From NCBI RefSeq assembly GCF_000227135.1, contig NC_018263.1, forward strand, positions 995,457-1,059,456: DNA of 64,000 nucleotides. Direction: 5' to 3'. The notes beneath the pieces were generated by a model. The model ran no database searches. It was not told the DNA's origin and was given only the letters and a program-made list of their open reading frames with translations. This document shows positions 41,917 through 52,055 of this stretch, one piece after another. The position numbers and the translations under genes are program-made. This DNA is from Leishmania donovani. Its lineage: Eukaryota; Euglenozoa; Kinetoplastea; Trypanosomatida; Trypanosomatidae. The first letter of the stretch is position 1, and every line of letters starts with the position of its first letter.

Positions 41917-42340
41917 GCCGTCATCATCGCGTACCTTACAGCCTGCGCCGACTGTGCGTGTGTGTGTAGGGGTCGTCTCTTTCTTCTTTGTTGTTTTCCG
42001 ATGTACAAGACCTTTGTTTCTTACTGTGTGTGCGTGTCTGTGCTATGCTCACATCAACGCAGATACGCACGCACAGTAGAGCGAGAGATACGAGGAGTGA
42101 GAAAGAGCTAATCAGAAAAGATGCATTGCTCTCCCTTACTCGGTGTTGAAGCCAAGGAGTGATCTGCGCGCCATCTCTCCCCACCGCCCCCTGAACTCCC
42201 TCCTCGATCCGTGTGCACCCTATTAAACTGTTTACGTGCTTCTCTCTCCTTCTTACTACAATGCACTCGAGGGCGCACAGATGGGGAGATCTCGGCAGCA
42301 GCCGACGGACACACACTATAAACGCATATGTGGCTGATCT

Positions 42341-42379
42341 GTGTGTGTGTGTGTGTGTGTGTATGTGTGTGTGTGTGTC
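42341..42379. repeat. GT dinucleotide microsatellite
   Basis: About nineteen GT units with one interruption, between the hypothetical gene and the HEAT-like gene. Confidence 0.95.
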
Positions 42380-42714
42380 GCTCCTCTTTTGTTAGAGCCG
42401 CCTTCACATCACTCAGCATCCATGCAGTCCTTTCGTGGTTCTCCTATCGACCTCTTACTCTCATTGACCTCGTCCGTGTCCCCCATCCCTTGCCTCTCTC
42501 TGCAACTGAAGCGGAAAAGAAGCAGTGGGTACAAATCATGTTACTCTGTTAAATGCGCCAAATGGACCCTCGCGCTGGAAGAGAAGACGTGCGTCTCTTG
42601 TGGTTTCCGTGTATGGCTAAAAGCATCGTTTCTACAGCAGTCTTTGTTGCCTTGAGTGTTTACCTCATCATCTCCCATTTTCGCTGCCATGACGAGCACA
42701 TCAGTCCCCGCACG

Positions 42715-42783
42715 CCTCTTCCACCGGTCCCTCTCCCTCCCCACCCTACCCCCTTATCTCTCACTCCCACGTCTCTGGTGCAG
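42715..42783 (+). promoter_or_regulatory. Likely trans-splice acceptor (polypyrimidine-AG)
   Basis: A CT-rich tract ends in CAG at 42781-42783, 225 bases before the ATG at 43008. Confidence 0.45.
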
Positions 42784-43007
42784 ACGTGGCAGGACTCGGT
42801 CTTGCAAGATTCACAGCCCATCTACTACTCCCCCCTCCTCCTGCGTTTTCCACCTAATTTACCGAGGGCAACAAGGGCATTAGTCGTATTCAAACGGTCC
42901 GTATCACAAACGAGAAAGAAGCAAGTTTTTCTCGAGGGAGCCATCGCTGGCCGTGGAGCCAGTCGTCTACCTCTGCCTTCCTCTCCTCTTCTAACTAGTA
43001 ATACGCA

Positions 43008-45797
43008 ATGAGCTCTGCAGAGATGTTGCTGGATGCAGCTTCGCTAACACCCTCTCTCTCCCAACTTCTCGCCGTCGACTCCGTTTCTAGCGTGCTTGCG
43101 TACCTTGTGCAAGGCGCCATCATCGATGACCCCGATGCACGGTTGCAGGCACTCAGTGAGGTTTTAGCTCACGTCAGCACGTCGCCGAAAAGTGACAGTG
43201 CTGTTTCTGCAAATGGCGTCGGCGCTGACGGCACCAGCCCCTCTTCCGCCACGTACACGCGCGTGCATGGCGCAAGGTGGAAGTGGGCAGATGTGGTTAT
43301 GCGCGGGGTAACCGACCCGTGGTCGCGCATCCGATCTCTGGCTGCACCGGTGATGGCCGACCTACTAGACGCGGAGGTCGAGCTGGTGCTGCAGCGCCAC
43401 GACAGTAGCTTCAGCACCTACCTCAGGTCATCCAGCAGTACGCCACGCTCCTCCTCGGTCGCGAGGACGACACCACGTAGCGCAAAGAAGGACTGGAAGG
43501 ACGAGCTGACCGCAACGGAGTCTTCGTTGCTGGAGAGCGTGTCGGCGCCGCTCGAATACGTGTGGCACCGGTGGCGGGGCATGTCGCTCTGGTACGAGCA
43601 AGACGGCATTGTACGTATGCTGGCGAAGCTGTACAGCCGCAGCGGCACCCCTTCCGGAGACGCCCTGCGCACAGACGAGGCGGGGCTGCGCTGTCTGCTC
43701 TTTAATGTCATCTTTCCTGCGCTGCGCAACCCACAGCTGCCCGTGCGGGAGTCTGCAGCGCTTCTGCTGGGCATTCTCGCTGACCGGCGGAGCTCCACCT
43801 CCCTCTCCCCGGCCATCACTTCCTTCGTCGTAGACCACGTGTGCCGCACTATTATGCAGGTGCCGACGCCAGCCCGGAGACACTCACCCGAGACCTTGGT
43901 TTCCGTAGAGGACACGCGCGTCTTGGAGGGCAACCTACTCGCTCTGAACAAGCTAGTGGATGCCGACGCTATCCGTGTAGAAGACGCCGACGTGATGCCG
44001 CTTCTGCTGCGGTTGTCGAACTACCCGGCGTCGAGTGTTCGCCAATACGTGGCTCAGATTCTTCGGCCGCCCTCCCTGTGTGTATTTACCTACCTGATGC
44101 AGCGGCTGTGTGAGCACCAAAACTGCATGCCGCAGCACGCCGAAGGTGACGGAGACAGCAGTAGCAGCGTCCCAGGCGGTGGCGAGAACGATGACAGCGA
44201 TGGGCTCAGCTGGCAGCGTCTTGAGACGCTGATGATGGCCCTACAGCAGCACCTTCTGTACCTGCATACCACGTCGGCGACGATGCAAGACCTGTTTCAC
44301 GTGAGCTCCGATACGAAAGGTATCCTGACTCCCGTCGTGTTCGCGACGTCGCTGTCGGTGGTGTTTCAGGCGACGCACTCGCCTCGCTTCGAGGTGGCGC
44401 GGATGGGACTACAGCTGTTCCCTTTGCTGCTGCAGCTCAGCCTCCGCTTCTGCCCGCCCGTTGCGCTGCCGCGCGTCTGCGAGGCGTGCTGCGGCTCTGA
44501 CGGATGCGTGCAGGCAGAGCTGAATAGGATCGCCGCGTGCGGGGCCGTCGAGACCTTGGCGAAGGCGCAAACGTACGTGGCCACGTTCGTGGTGCCGGTG
44601 ATGTGGTGGTTTCTGACGATCCGGCGGTTGGTGGCGGAGGTGAGGGAAAAGATGACGCCGTCGCCGACGACGGGGGCGCCGGGCGAGACGCGCGCGCAGG
44701 TAGAAGATTTAGTGCGACCGTACGCCACCTTGGAGCAGATCCTGTTCGCGTCTCAGGCACACCTCAGCGGAAAGGCGAGCAGCAGCGCGGCGTTGCCGCG
44801 GCACACGGCAACGTGTGCGCTGCTGCCTCTGGTGACGTACTTTGCGACGGTTATGGACCCGGAGGAGTGGCACCGGTGCGTCAACGAGCTGCTGGCGCCG
44901 AGCTGGTGGGCCGGGCTGCTCGCCGATCCGGCGCGGCAGGAACAGGCGCGCGTCGGGCCAGACTTCGTGCGCGCGGTGCACAGGCGCGGCACGAGCGATG
45001 AAGTACGGCGCGTCGTCGAACTTGTGCCGACGCTCACGGCGGCCCTGGCCGACGCGCCGACGCATCAGCAGTGCCTCCTTGTGGCGATGATCCGGGTGGC
45101 AGTGGTGGCACACACGGCGCGCACCGTCGTGGTGGAGGAGCACGCGCTGTCTTTTCTCTACCACGAGGCATACGCGGCGCCAGCGCTCGTCGAAGGCGGC
45201 GATGCGGTGTCACTTGGCCACGTGTGGCTAAAGCACTTTATGCCGACGCAAGAAGCCATCCCGGCAGCGGCGCTGTGGGGCGAGTCATCGCAATCGAGGG
45301 ATGGGTCGATCGTTCTTGTCGAAAGTAACTCGACCGTCTTTCAGGCTATCGAGAAGAGGTGCTACCAGGAGCTGTACCAGTCCCCTCAGACGGAGCCGGT
45401 GGTGCTGCGCGAGCTACGATCGCTCATGATGAGCCTGTCGCACCCGAGCATGAGCGTGCCGAGCGGGGAGCACGTGTACTGGTACGCCGCCGCCCTCGCC
45501 GCGGTCTTCGGGCGTCTGGAGAAGGTATGCCCGCAGTGGCGGGAGACGGACACGGCGGCGACGGCGGCAGCGACAGCAGTCTTCAGCGGCTGCGAGGACG
45601 ACAACGAGTGCTGGGACGACTGGGACGACGAGGAGGACGGCGCCGCACAAGGCATCTACGCGGCTGAGGAGGTGCGGAACGCAAGGGCGGTGGTTTTGGT
45701 GCTGCGCGAGCGCGCGGCGGCGTGGATGGAGGCGCGCGACATGGCGGCTGCCGAGCATCGCTTTCGCCCCGAGTTCGCCGTCCTCACGGCTCTCTGA
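43008..45797 (+). CDS. HEAT-like helical repeat protein with acidic tail motif
   Basis: 929 residues from the ATG at 43008. Long, mainly alpha-helical, with HEAT-type phrases such as 'IRSLAAPVMADLLDAEVELVL' and 'LPVRESAALLLGILADR', suggesting a scaffold or transport-type solenoid. The middle has acidic Ser-rich linkers (about 375-400). Near the C-terminus, CWDDWDDEED (868-877) is a tryptophan-acidic motif of the kind used to bind clathrin-adaptor ear domains in some HEAT proteins. One or two helices follow it. GC content rises sharply in the last third of the gene. I do not recognise an orthologue. It is the last protein gene of the + strand array, next to the strand-switch region. Confidence 0.9.
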   Translation: MSSAEMLLDAASLTPSLSQLLAVDSVSSVLAYLVQGAIIDDPDARLQALSEVLAHVSTSPKSDSAVSANGVGADGTSPSSATYTRVHGARWKWADVVMRGVTDPWSRIRSLAAPVMADLLDAEVELVLQRHDSSFSTYLRSSSSTPRSSSVARTTPRSAKKDWKDELTATESSLLESVSAPLEYVWHRWRGMSLWYEQDGIVRMLAKLYSRSGTPSGDALRTDEAGLRCLLFNVIFPALRNPQLPVRESAALLLGILADRRSSTSLSPAITSFVVDHVCRTIMQVPTPARRHSPETLVSVEDTRVLEGNLLALNKLVDADAIRVEDADVMPLLLRLSNYPASSVRQYVAQILRPPSLCVFTYLMQRLCEHQNCMPQHAEGDGDSSSSVPGGGENDDSDGLSWQRLETLMMALQQHLLYLHTTSATMQDLFHVSSDTKGILTPVVFATSLSVVFQATHSPRFEVARMGLQLFPLLLQLSLRFCPPVALPRVCEACCGSDGCVQAELNRIAACGAVETLAKAQTYVATFVVPVMWWFLTIRRLVAEVREKMTPSPTTGAPGETRAQVEDLVRPYATLEQILFASQAHLSGKASSSAALPRHTATCALLPLVTYFATVMDPEEWHRCVNELLAPSWWAGLLADPARQEQARVGPDFVRAVHRRGTSDEVRRVVELVPTLTAALADAPTHQQCLLVAMIRVAVVAHTARTVVVEEHALSFLYHEAYAAPALVEGGDAVSLGHVWLKHFMPTQEAIPAAALWGESSQSRDGSIVLVESNSTVFQAIEKRCYQELYQSPQTEPVVLRELRSLMMSLSHPSMSVPSGEHVYWYAAALAAVFGRLEKVCPQWRETDTAATAAATAVFSGCEDDNECWDDWDDEEDGAAQGIYAAEEVRNARAVVLVLRERAAAWMEARDMAAAEHRFRPEFAVLTAL

Positions 45798-46100
45798 ACG
45801 CCGAAAAGGAAGAGGGCTTCGTGGCTGCGTTGTGTGTGTGTGTGTGTGTGGCTCTTGTTTGATCGATGTCAGATGAGGGTATTTATCCCACTGTGACTGT
45901 GCTCACCACCCAGCCCACATAGGCGCTGTCAACAAAGAAAAATGCCGAACGATCGACGTGTTCGCCACACCTTCCCGGCATGCGAGGTGATTGCACGTCG
46001 TGGCGCTTTGATCTTCATCCTAGCTCCTTTCAATTCTCCTCCCGTTTTCTCCTCACGCAAATAGACCCACATTGACCTGCGGGAACCGTCTCGTGTCGAA
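45798..46100. other. End of the + strand array
   Basis: Short spacer between the last + strand protein gene and the tRNA cluster. It has a GT tract (45832-45849) and no gene. Confidence 0.7.
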
Positions 46101-46171
46101 GCGCAGTTGGTCTAGTGGTAGAATTCTCGCCTGCCACGCGGGAGGCCCGGGTTCGATTCCCGGACTGCGCA
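46101..46171 (+). tRNA. tRNA-Gly (GCC)
   Basis: Cloverleaf read by eye: acceptor GCGCAGT/ACTGCGC, D arm with TGGTCTAGTGGTAGAA (A box), anticodon stem CTCGC/GCGGG with loop containing GCC, and T arm with GGTTCGATTCC (B box). A TTTT run just downstream serves as the Pol III terminator. It is identical to the second copy at 46863-46933, which lies on the other strand. Confidence 0.96.
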
Positions 46172-46724
46172 CTCTTTTCTCAGAGAACCCAGGTGTGAGC
46201 AGCCCCCTCCCGCCGCAGAAGGGAAAAGGTCCACACCATGTCATCGAAAGGCCACGGTTTTAGCCGAGCGAGGGCTCCGTCTAACCGCACGCCGGATGCG
46301 CTCAAGAATGTTGGCCACGCTCCGGCCAGGGCTCTCTGAAGACCCTCCGTCTGCCGGTGCGCCGCATTTCCAACCCGTCACCCGCGCAACGGGCGCCACC
46401 GCCCCCTTGTTTTGGGGCACTTGCGCCCCGAGCCAAGGCGCGCAGCCCGAGGAGCGGTAGGCCCGAGACGACGCGGCGCACCACCAAAAGGGAGGTGAGC
46501 AAACGGAAAGGCCGGCAAAGCGAACCCATGACGTGCGGCAGGATAGCCCCCCCCCCCACAGCCCGGCCGCAGCCCCGCGAAAAACAGCGAACTCTGAATT
46601 CTGCAGCCCTTGACCCCATTATCGTAGAATAGGCATGCCGACCGACGCAGCAAAAAAATGCCAGCCAAAAAACGGGGTCCGAAATCAAATGGTTTTCAAA
46701 ATCTTTCCAAAAGGTCAAGAAAAA
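46172..46724. other. Spacer between tRNA genes
   Basis: About 0.55 kb with no recognised RNA or protein gene. GC-rich with a C run at 46545-46557. I compared it by memory with trypanosomatid 5S rRNA, U6 and spliced-leader RNA hallmarks and saw none. Confidence 0.55.
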
Positions 46725-46795
46725 GGCCGCTAGGGGGATCGAACCCCTGACCTCCGTCTTACTAGGACGGCGCTCTGCCATTGAGCTAAGCAGCC
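46725..46795 (-). tRNA. tRNA-Thr (AGT)
   Basis: On the - strand: acceptor GGCTGCT/AGCGGCC (one G-U pair), D arm TAGCTCAATGGCAGAG (A box), anticodon stem CCGTC/GACGG with loop CTAGTAA giving AGT, T arm GGTTCGATCCC (B box), then a T run on the - strand. Inosine at the first anticodon base is expected. Confidence 0.95.
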
Positions 46796-46862
46796 ACTAA
46801 CAAAAAAGCACACAGATACCCTCGCCGGTCTCCAAAAAAACCAGAGACTCGAGGAAAAACAC

Positions 46863-46933
46863 TGCGCAGTCCGGGAATCGAACCCGGGCCTCCCGCGTGG
46901 CAGGCGAGAATTCTACCACTAGACCAACTGCGC
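46863..46933 (-). tRNA. tRNA-Gly (GCC), second copy
   Basis: The reverse complement of the gene at 46101-46171, with the same acceptor, GCC anticodon and T arm. Its 3' flank differs and also ends in a T run. The two copies form a 71-bp inverted repeat. Confidence 0.96.
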
Positions 46934-47006
46934 TCCACAAACAACCGCTAAGAGCCGCCTTCAGCGGCTCCACATGCCCTAAAGAACACATTCGCAAAAA
47001 TTCAAC

Positions 47007-47078
47007 GGTCCAGTGGTCTAGTGGCATGATTCTCCCTTAGGGTGGGAGAGGTCCCGGGTTCAATTCCCGGCTGGACCC
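47007..47078 (+). tRNA. tRNA-Pro (AGG)
   Basis: Acceptor GGTCCAG/CTGGACC, D arm TGGTCTAGTGGCATGA, anticodon stem CTCCC/GGGAG with loop TTAGGGT giving AGG, T arm GGTTCAATTCC. TTTT follows directly at 47079-47082. Confidence 0.95.
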
Positions 47079-47833
47079 TTTTCCATTCGCGAACCAATGA
47101 AAAAAATGCTATTTCACGGGTCGAACCTAGTACGCTCGAACTACAAACCACCCTCTCACCCGTTCAATCACCAAAACAAAGCTAACAACATACATAAAAA
47201 CCAGAGTACACCAACATCAAAAATCGCGAACAAATCCTGTCCTGCAGACCTCGCAACATACGCCGACCACATATCAAGCCTTGCGCAGGGAGATGTGAAC
47301 GCAAGAACCTCAGGTGACTGTTCACTTAGTGCTGAACTAAAGACTCCATTACTCCTACTGCAGGGAATATTTGATCCCACCACGGGTGGGGGATACTTTT
47401 TGTCTTCCCTCGGCTAACCGCGTGAGACTGGGGAGAGAAGGTGCGTTCCCTTCCGCTCGTCGTGCGTCGTCTGGCCACTCGCGAAAAGCAGTGTGCTCTG
47501 CCCAATCCGCAGCTTAGCACACGCTGGGGAAGTACAATGATAACGCCGGAAAGTGCGTCATTTTGTGCTACTTTGTCATTACCGTTGTAAATCATTTCGC
47601 ATTCACCCCACCCCGCTGGTTTACCGGCTGTGGCTGGGCTGGTAAGTGGGTTCGAGGTGGCGGTGTCACAAAAAAAAAAAGCGTGTCAAGGGAGGAAGGG
47701 GATAAACAGAATGTGCGCGCGTACGCCGGAGAGAGTGGTCGAATGCCAGAAGTCCGCCCTTTGCCTCTGCGAGAGAAAACGGTCTTTATAGAGGCAACGA
47801 TTCTCAGAGGCAGGCACTGGCGCTTGAGGCGGT

Positions 47834-48851
47834 CCTTGCCCTGGCAACGCGATAAAGCCCGAACACCTCTGACACCGGAAAAGGGTCTACTCAAATCGGA
47901 AGGAACACGGATTTGGAGGTGTCTTCAGCAAGGGGGTGGAAGAAGATTACATGCTCCACCAAACAGCGAAAAAAAAGGAGAGAACTGCAGAAAGGCGGAA
48001 AAACGTCGAGAACCACACGTACGACCACAGAAGACCGCAAGCGTATATATACATACCTGTATGTATCTTCGCGCGCCACGCAGGGTGCGGGGTTCCATGA
48101 GGCACCAAAAGAAGACGGCCCCCGTGTATGCGCTGCGCGCGCCTTGACTCGAAGACAAAAAAAAACTGAAAAGCAAAAGAGCGCCCCTCAAAAAGCGGCA
48201 AGAGCGAACTTACCTGACGCTCGCAGCACCCAGCGGCAAAGGTACTCGTGGGGGAGATGGAAACGACAGAGGAAAACGTCAGAGAAAAGCCNNNNNNNNN
48301 NNNNNNNNNNNNNNNNNNNNNNNNNNNNNNNNNNNNNNNNNNNNNNNNNNNNNNNNNNNNNNNNNNNNNNNNNNNNNNNNNNNNNNNNNNCCTTGCCCTG
48401 GCAACGCGATAAAGCCTGAACACCTCTGGCATCGGAAAAGGGTCGACTACTCAAATCGGAAGGAACACGGATTTAGAGGTGTCTTCAGCAAGGGGGTGGA
48501 AGAAGATTACATGCTCCACCAAACAGCGAAAAAAAAGGAGAGAACCGCAGAAAGGCGGAAAAACGTTGAGAACCACACGTACGACCACAGAAGACCGCAA
48601 GCGTATATATACATACCTGTATGTATCTTCGCGCGCCACGCAGGGTGCGGGGTTCCATGAGGCAACAAAAGAAGACGGCCCCCGTGTATGCGCTGCGCGC
48701 GCCTTGACTCGAAGACAAAAAAAAACTGAAAAGCAAAAGAGCGCCCCTCAAAAAGCGGCAAGAGCGAACTTACCTGACGCTCGCAGCACCCAGCGGCAAA
48801 GGTACTCGTGGGGGAGATGGAAACGACAGAGGAAAACGTCAGAGAAAAGCC
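47834..48851. repeat. Imperfect duplication around a 99-N gap
   Basis: 47834-48291 (458 bp) is repeated at 48391-48851 (461 bp) with several substitutions and a 3-base insertion, about 98% identity by eye. Unlike the other gap-flank duplications this one is not perfect, so it is either a true tandem duplication or two alleles placed side by side. Confidence 0.8.
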
Positions 48852-49056
48852 CCGTGCCAAGTGGGAATACTCTGCCCACACCCGGATGGAAGGAAATAAA
48901 ATCGTACGAACGGAGAAACTGGCAAGAACAGCATCCTTCACGACTGTGCCCTCTGTGCATTTTCCGCCCCACGGCACATCGCGTGGCAAGGTGAGGGAGG
49001 CGTAAAACTTGATGAACACACAAGGTGAGGGGGTGTGGGTTTGTTTGCGTTTGACC

Positions 49057-49875
49057 GGCGTGTCGCGTGGAGAAAGAGGGGAGAGGAGGGGGAACAGTAC
49101 CTGAGCAAGAGGTGTGATTTGTAGCTGCAACGTTGTGCGAGTAAAGAATACAGTCGCAAGAGGTCATGCGGGTTCGAGGGGGTGGGGGGTTGTTGGATCA
49201 TACGACTTCCTTTCGCGGTCCTGTACTGCGCGGCGGGAAAGGTATGGCCCCTTCACCGACGGTTGCCACTTGCCAGTCTGTAAAAAGTCAGCAGCGTCTG
49301 AGCAATCTCTCAGCCCCTCCTCTTCACCCGCAGATATTCAAACCCAGCGGAGAAACAGCGGCGCCGGGTGCTGAACGCCACCCCACCCCGTAGCCAAGCA
49401 TTTCACCATAAGGTGTNNNNNNNNNNNNNNNNNNNNNNNNNNNNNNNNNNNNNNNNNNNNNNNNNNNNNNNNNNNNNNNNNNNNNNNNNNNNNNNNNNNN
49501 NNNNNNNNNNNNNNNGGCGTGTCGCGTGGAGAAAGAGGGGAGAGGAGGGGGAACAGTACCTGAGCAAGAGGTGTGATTTGTAGCTGCAACGTTGTGCGAG
49601 TAAAGAATACAGTCGCAAGAGGTCATGCGGGTTCGAGGGGGTGGGGGGTTGTTGGATCATACGACTTCCTTTCGCGGTCCTGTACTGCGCGGCGGGAAAG
49701 GTATGGCCCCTTCACCGACGGTTGCCACTTGCCAGTCTGTAAAAAGTCAGCAGCGTCTGAGCAATCTCTCAGCCCCTCCTCTTCACCCGCAGATATTCAA
49801 ACCCAGCGGAGAAACAGCGGCGCCGGGTGCTGAACGCCACCCCACCCCGTAGCCAAGCATTTCACCATAAGGTGT
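49057..49875. repeat. Perfect 360-bp duplication around a 99-N gap
   Basis: 49057-49416 and 49516-49875 look identical and abut the N gap exactly; most likely an unmerged contig overlap. Confidence 0.85.
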
Positions 49876-50510
49876 GCAGCTATTTTTCTTCGTTTGCTCG
49901 GTGGCTATTGTGAAACACAAAAAACGGTTGTGCAGAAAAACATACGAATGGGAAGGACGCCAGAAAAACGACGATAGCATTTGTAGCAACGCTTTCGCGA
50001 AGGTGTTCGTGTTTTTTTTTTGGACGCCTGTTTCGCACACGCACGGGAGTTGCGCATGAAAGGCACTAAAATTGGACTTACTGGCTTCTTTTGCGTCCAC
50101 TTCCAGCTTGCCAGCTTGCTTCTCACACACAGGATCCACCGCTGAGCGAGCGCAACGGCGGGGAAGTTGATGGCCCCCGTGAAGGGTTAGAACACGAAAA
50201 GAACTGTATTAGTGCGAGAGAAAAACACACGGCTAAGCGAAAGCATAATCCACTGCGAACACACTTCTTACCGGACAGAAGGAAGAAAAGCATTTACCGA
50301 GGCAGGTAGACTAAATCAGAGAATGTTCGGTTGTGGGGCGTTTGCATGCTGACAACCTTAGCGCACAAGATGTACAATTTTTCGCAGAAGCACTGTCGAA
50401 TAGGGGGTTGTACTGTTGAGGAAGCCCGCAGGTGAGGGTATGCTCTTTGTGTGTTAAGGAAAATAAAGGCTACAAGGAGAAAAAGCATGGCTACAGGCTT
50501 CGACGGGTTG

Positions 50511-52055
50511 TCAGACGATAAGCACCTCGGATTGCTTGCTTTTCAACTTCTTGTAGCGCTTCCACACCTCCATGCCGCCGATGCTCGCCACTCCGCCGAC
50601 GATGAAGAGCGCGATGCTCAGGGCAGCAATGCCGCCGCTGGACATGGGCGACGACACAGTCGTTGAGTTGTTCGCCGGGATGCGGTGGCAGCCGTAGTCG
50701 ATCGCGTCAAGGTAGTAGCCGGTGCCGCACGAGTAATTGCTGCAGTGCTTGCGGTAGAAGAGGCAGTCCTTGGACAAGCTGCGGTTGTCGCCAACGGCGT
50801 CGACCGGACAGTCCATGCGGAACAGCAGTCCAGGGTCGAGGTAGCACGTACCCATCGGGCTCGTTGGCGCGGTGGAGTTTATAAAGCGCTCAAAGTCGGT
50901 GAAGGGACATATGTTGTCCGTCGCAATGTACGTATTGCCCGTCGCATCCTTGCAGCGCATGTCGAAGTGACTCAGAGCGAAGGTGAAGTTGCTTTCCGGT
51001 CTCACACCAGAGTGGCCGCGCAGCAGCCGCACGTAGAAGCGCGACGACGCGGCAGGCGCGTCCGTCAGCGACAGGAGCTCTATGATAAACGCTGTGCCGA
51101 AGGGCGGCAGCATCGCCTCTAGAGAGCTGTCACCGAAGGAAACCGCCAGGGGCGAGATAGTGGTATCGTGTGCACTGTACTCGTACAGCTTGTACGGCGG
51201 CGCCGTCTCACGCTGCTGGTGCGCCAGCATGTTGCTCACCAGCAATCTCGCCAGGTGGTAGAACGGTGCACCTTGCTTCTGATGGACAGGATTGCTGGCG
51301 TTGTAAGCGAAACAAAAATGCGAGCTCATCGCTGTCACAGCGCACACGTCGTCCAGGTGCCGACTAAGCAGCGGGAGTCTTTCCAAGCGGCCAGTGGGCT
51401 CGTATGCGCGCCCAATGTCGCACAGCCGCTCCGCACAACGCGAGCGCAGGGTGTAGTTGGCGCAAAACCCCTGCGAGTGTACCTCCGCCGCTACCGCCTG
51501 CAGCTGATCAAATGGCATTAGTCTGTCTAACATCTGGTCGCACACGGCCCGCAGCTCCTCCTTCGCGTAATTGAAGCGGGCACGAATCATCGGCACCATC
51601 ATGCTGTGCAGTAGCACATCCTCCTCGAATCCCACCGTGTGGATCGCAGGAAAGAAATTCGAGTTGTTCGGGAAGAGGCCCCGCAGAAGCCCGTTGGCGC
51701 TCTGTAGCGTGCGCAGCACATCCGTCGAGCGCGTATACGAGATAGACAAGTTGTACCAGCTGTACGGGAAGTATGGCTTCGACACAACCGAACGGTCCTC
51801 CGTGTAGCGATGGCGCAGGTACTCGCCCAATTTCACTAGCATCGCCTGACCCTCGTAGTTGAGAAACCCGCACGGGAACTCAGTGCCGCAGATGAGTGTG
51901 TGGTTGTCATCGACGAGCGGGGAGCGGGCTCCGTGGCGGTGCACCACCTGGACCAGCTCCACCTTGTACATCGGTGCCGCCAACACCACCGCTGCGCTGA
52001 CCACCACAGCCACCACCACCACGCACCTGTAGAGGAAAGCGATGCCTCTGCGCAT
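50511..52055 (-). CDS. Membrane-bound histidine acid phosphatase
   Basis: 514 residues from the ATG whose first base is 52055; the longer open frame upstream is pyrimidine-derived leader sequence. Residues 8-27 are a signal peptide, Val-rich and ending near AAPM. The catalytic RHGARSP is at 40-46, the conserved 'STDVLRTLQSA' at 110-120 (third Arg), and SAHDTT at 294-299 with His296-Asp297. Many N-glycosylation sites and a Cys-rich domain follow (about 430-465). A membrane helix at about 474-494 and a 20-residue Lys/Glu-rich cytosolic tail ending EVLIV complete it. This is the MBAP family of Leishmania, placed in the endosomal/lysosomal system. All catalytic residues are kept, so it should be active. 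Confidence 0.95.
   Translation of the reverse strand: MRRGIAFLYRCVVVVAVVVSAAVVLAAPMYKVELVQVVHRHGARSPLVDDNHTLICGTEFPCGFLNYEGQAMLVKLGEYLRHRYTEDRSVVSKPYFPYSWYNLSISYTRSTDVLRTLQSANGLLRGLFPNNSNFFPAIHTVGFEEDVLLHSMMVPMIRARFNYAKEELRAVCDQMLDRLMPFDQLQAVAAEVHSQGFCANYTLRSRCAERLCDIGRAYEPTGRLERLPLLSRHLDDVCAVTAMSSHFCFAYNASNPVHQKQGAPFYHLARLLVSNMLAHQQRETAPPYKLYEYSAHDTTISPLAVSFGDSSLEAMLPPFGTAFIIELLSLTDAPAASSRFYVRLLRGHSGVRPESNFTFALSHFDMRCKDATGNTYIATDNICPFTDFERFINSTAPTSPMGTCYLDPGLLFRMDCPVDAVGDNRSLSKDCLFYRKHCSNYSCGTGYYLDAIDYGCHRIPANNSTTVSSPMSSGGIAALSIALFIVGGVASIGGMEVWKRYKKLKSKQSEVLIV

Larger units (their letters stand above)
41917..43007. other. Spacer
   Basis: 1.1 kb without a supported gene. It has a GT tract (42341-42379) and a pyrimidine-rich block with a splice acceptor. 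Confidence 0.65.
47079..50510. other. Convergent strand-switch region
   Basis: 3.4 kb between the + strand array (ending 45797, plus tRNAs) and the first - strand gene. No protein gene is supported. The part at 47090-47360 is distinctly AT-richer than its surroundings. Two 99-N gaps (48292-48390 and 49417-49515) are each flanked by duplicated sequence. Convergent switch regions in Leishmania are Pol II termination sites, usually marked with base J; that mark cannot be seen here. Confidence 0.75.

Noticed and set aside
45832..45849. Candidate CRISPR-like or regulatory repeat at GT tracts
   Set aside because: Simple dinucleotide repeats scattered in spacers; no spaced direct repeats of CRISPR type, and the organism is a eukaryote.
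46053..46244. - strand frame with 'RSPGIEPGPPAWQARILPLDQL'
   Set aside because: This is the translated complement of the tRNA-Gly gene, a common false protein.
46302..46781. - strand frame of 159 codons beginning with RRPSKTEVRGSIPL
   Set aside because: Its start is the translated tRNA-Thr gene; the rest is GC-rich spacer with no protein features.
47097..47417. 106-codon + strand frame after tRNA-Pro
   Set aside because: Low-complexity Asn/Lys/Ser-rich, AT-richer than true genes, no good start context.
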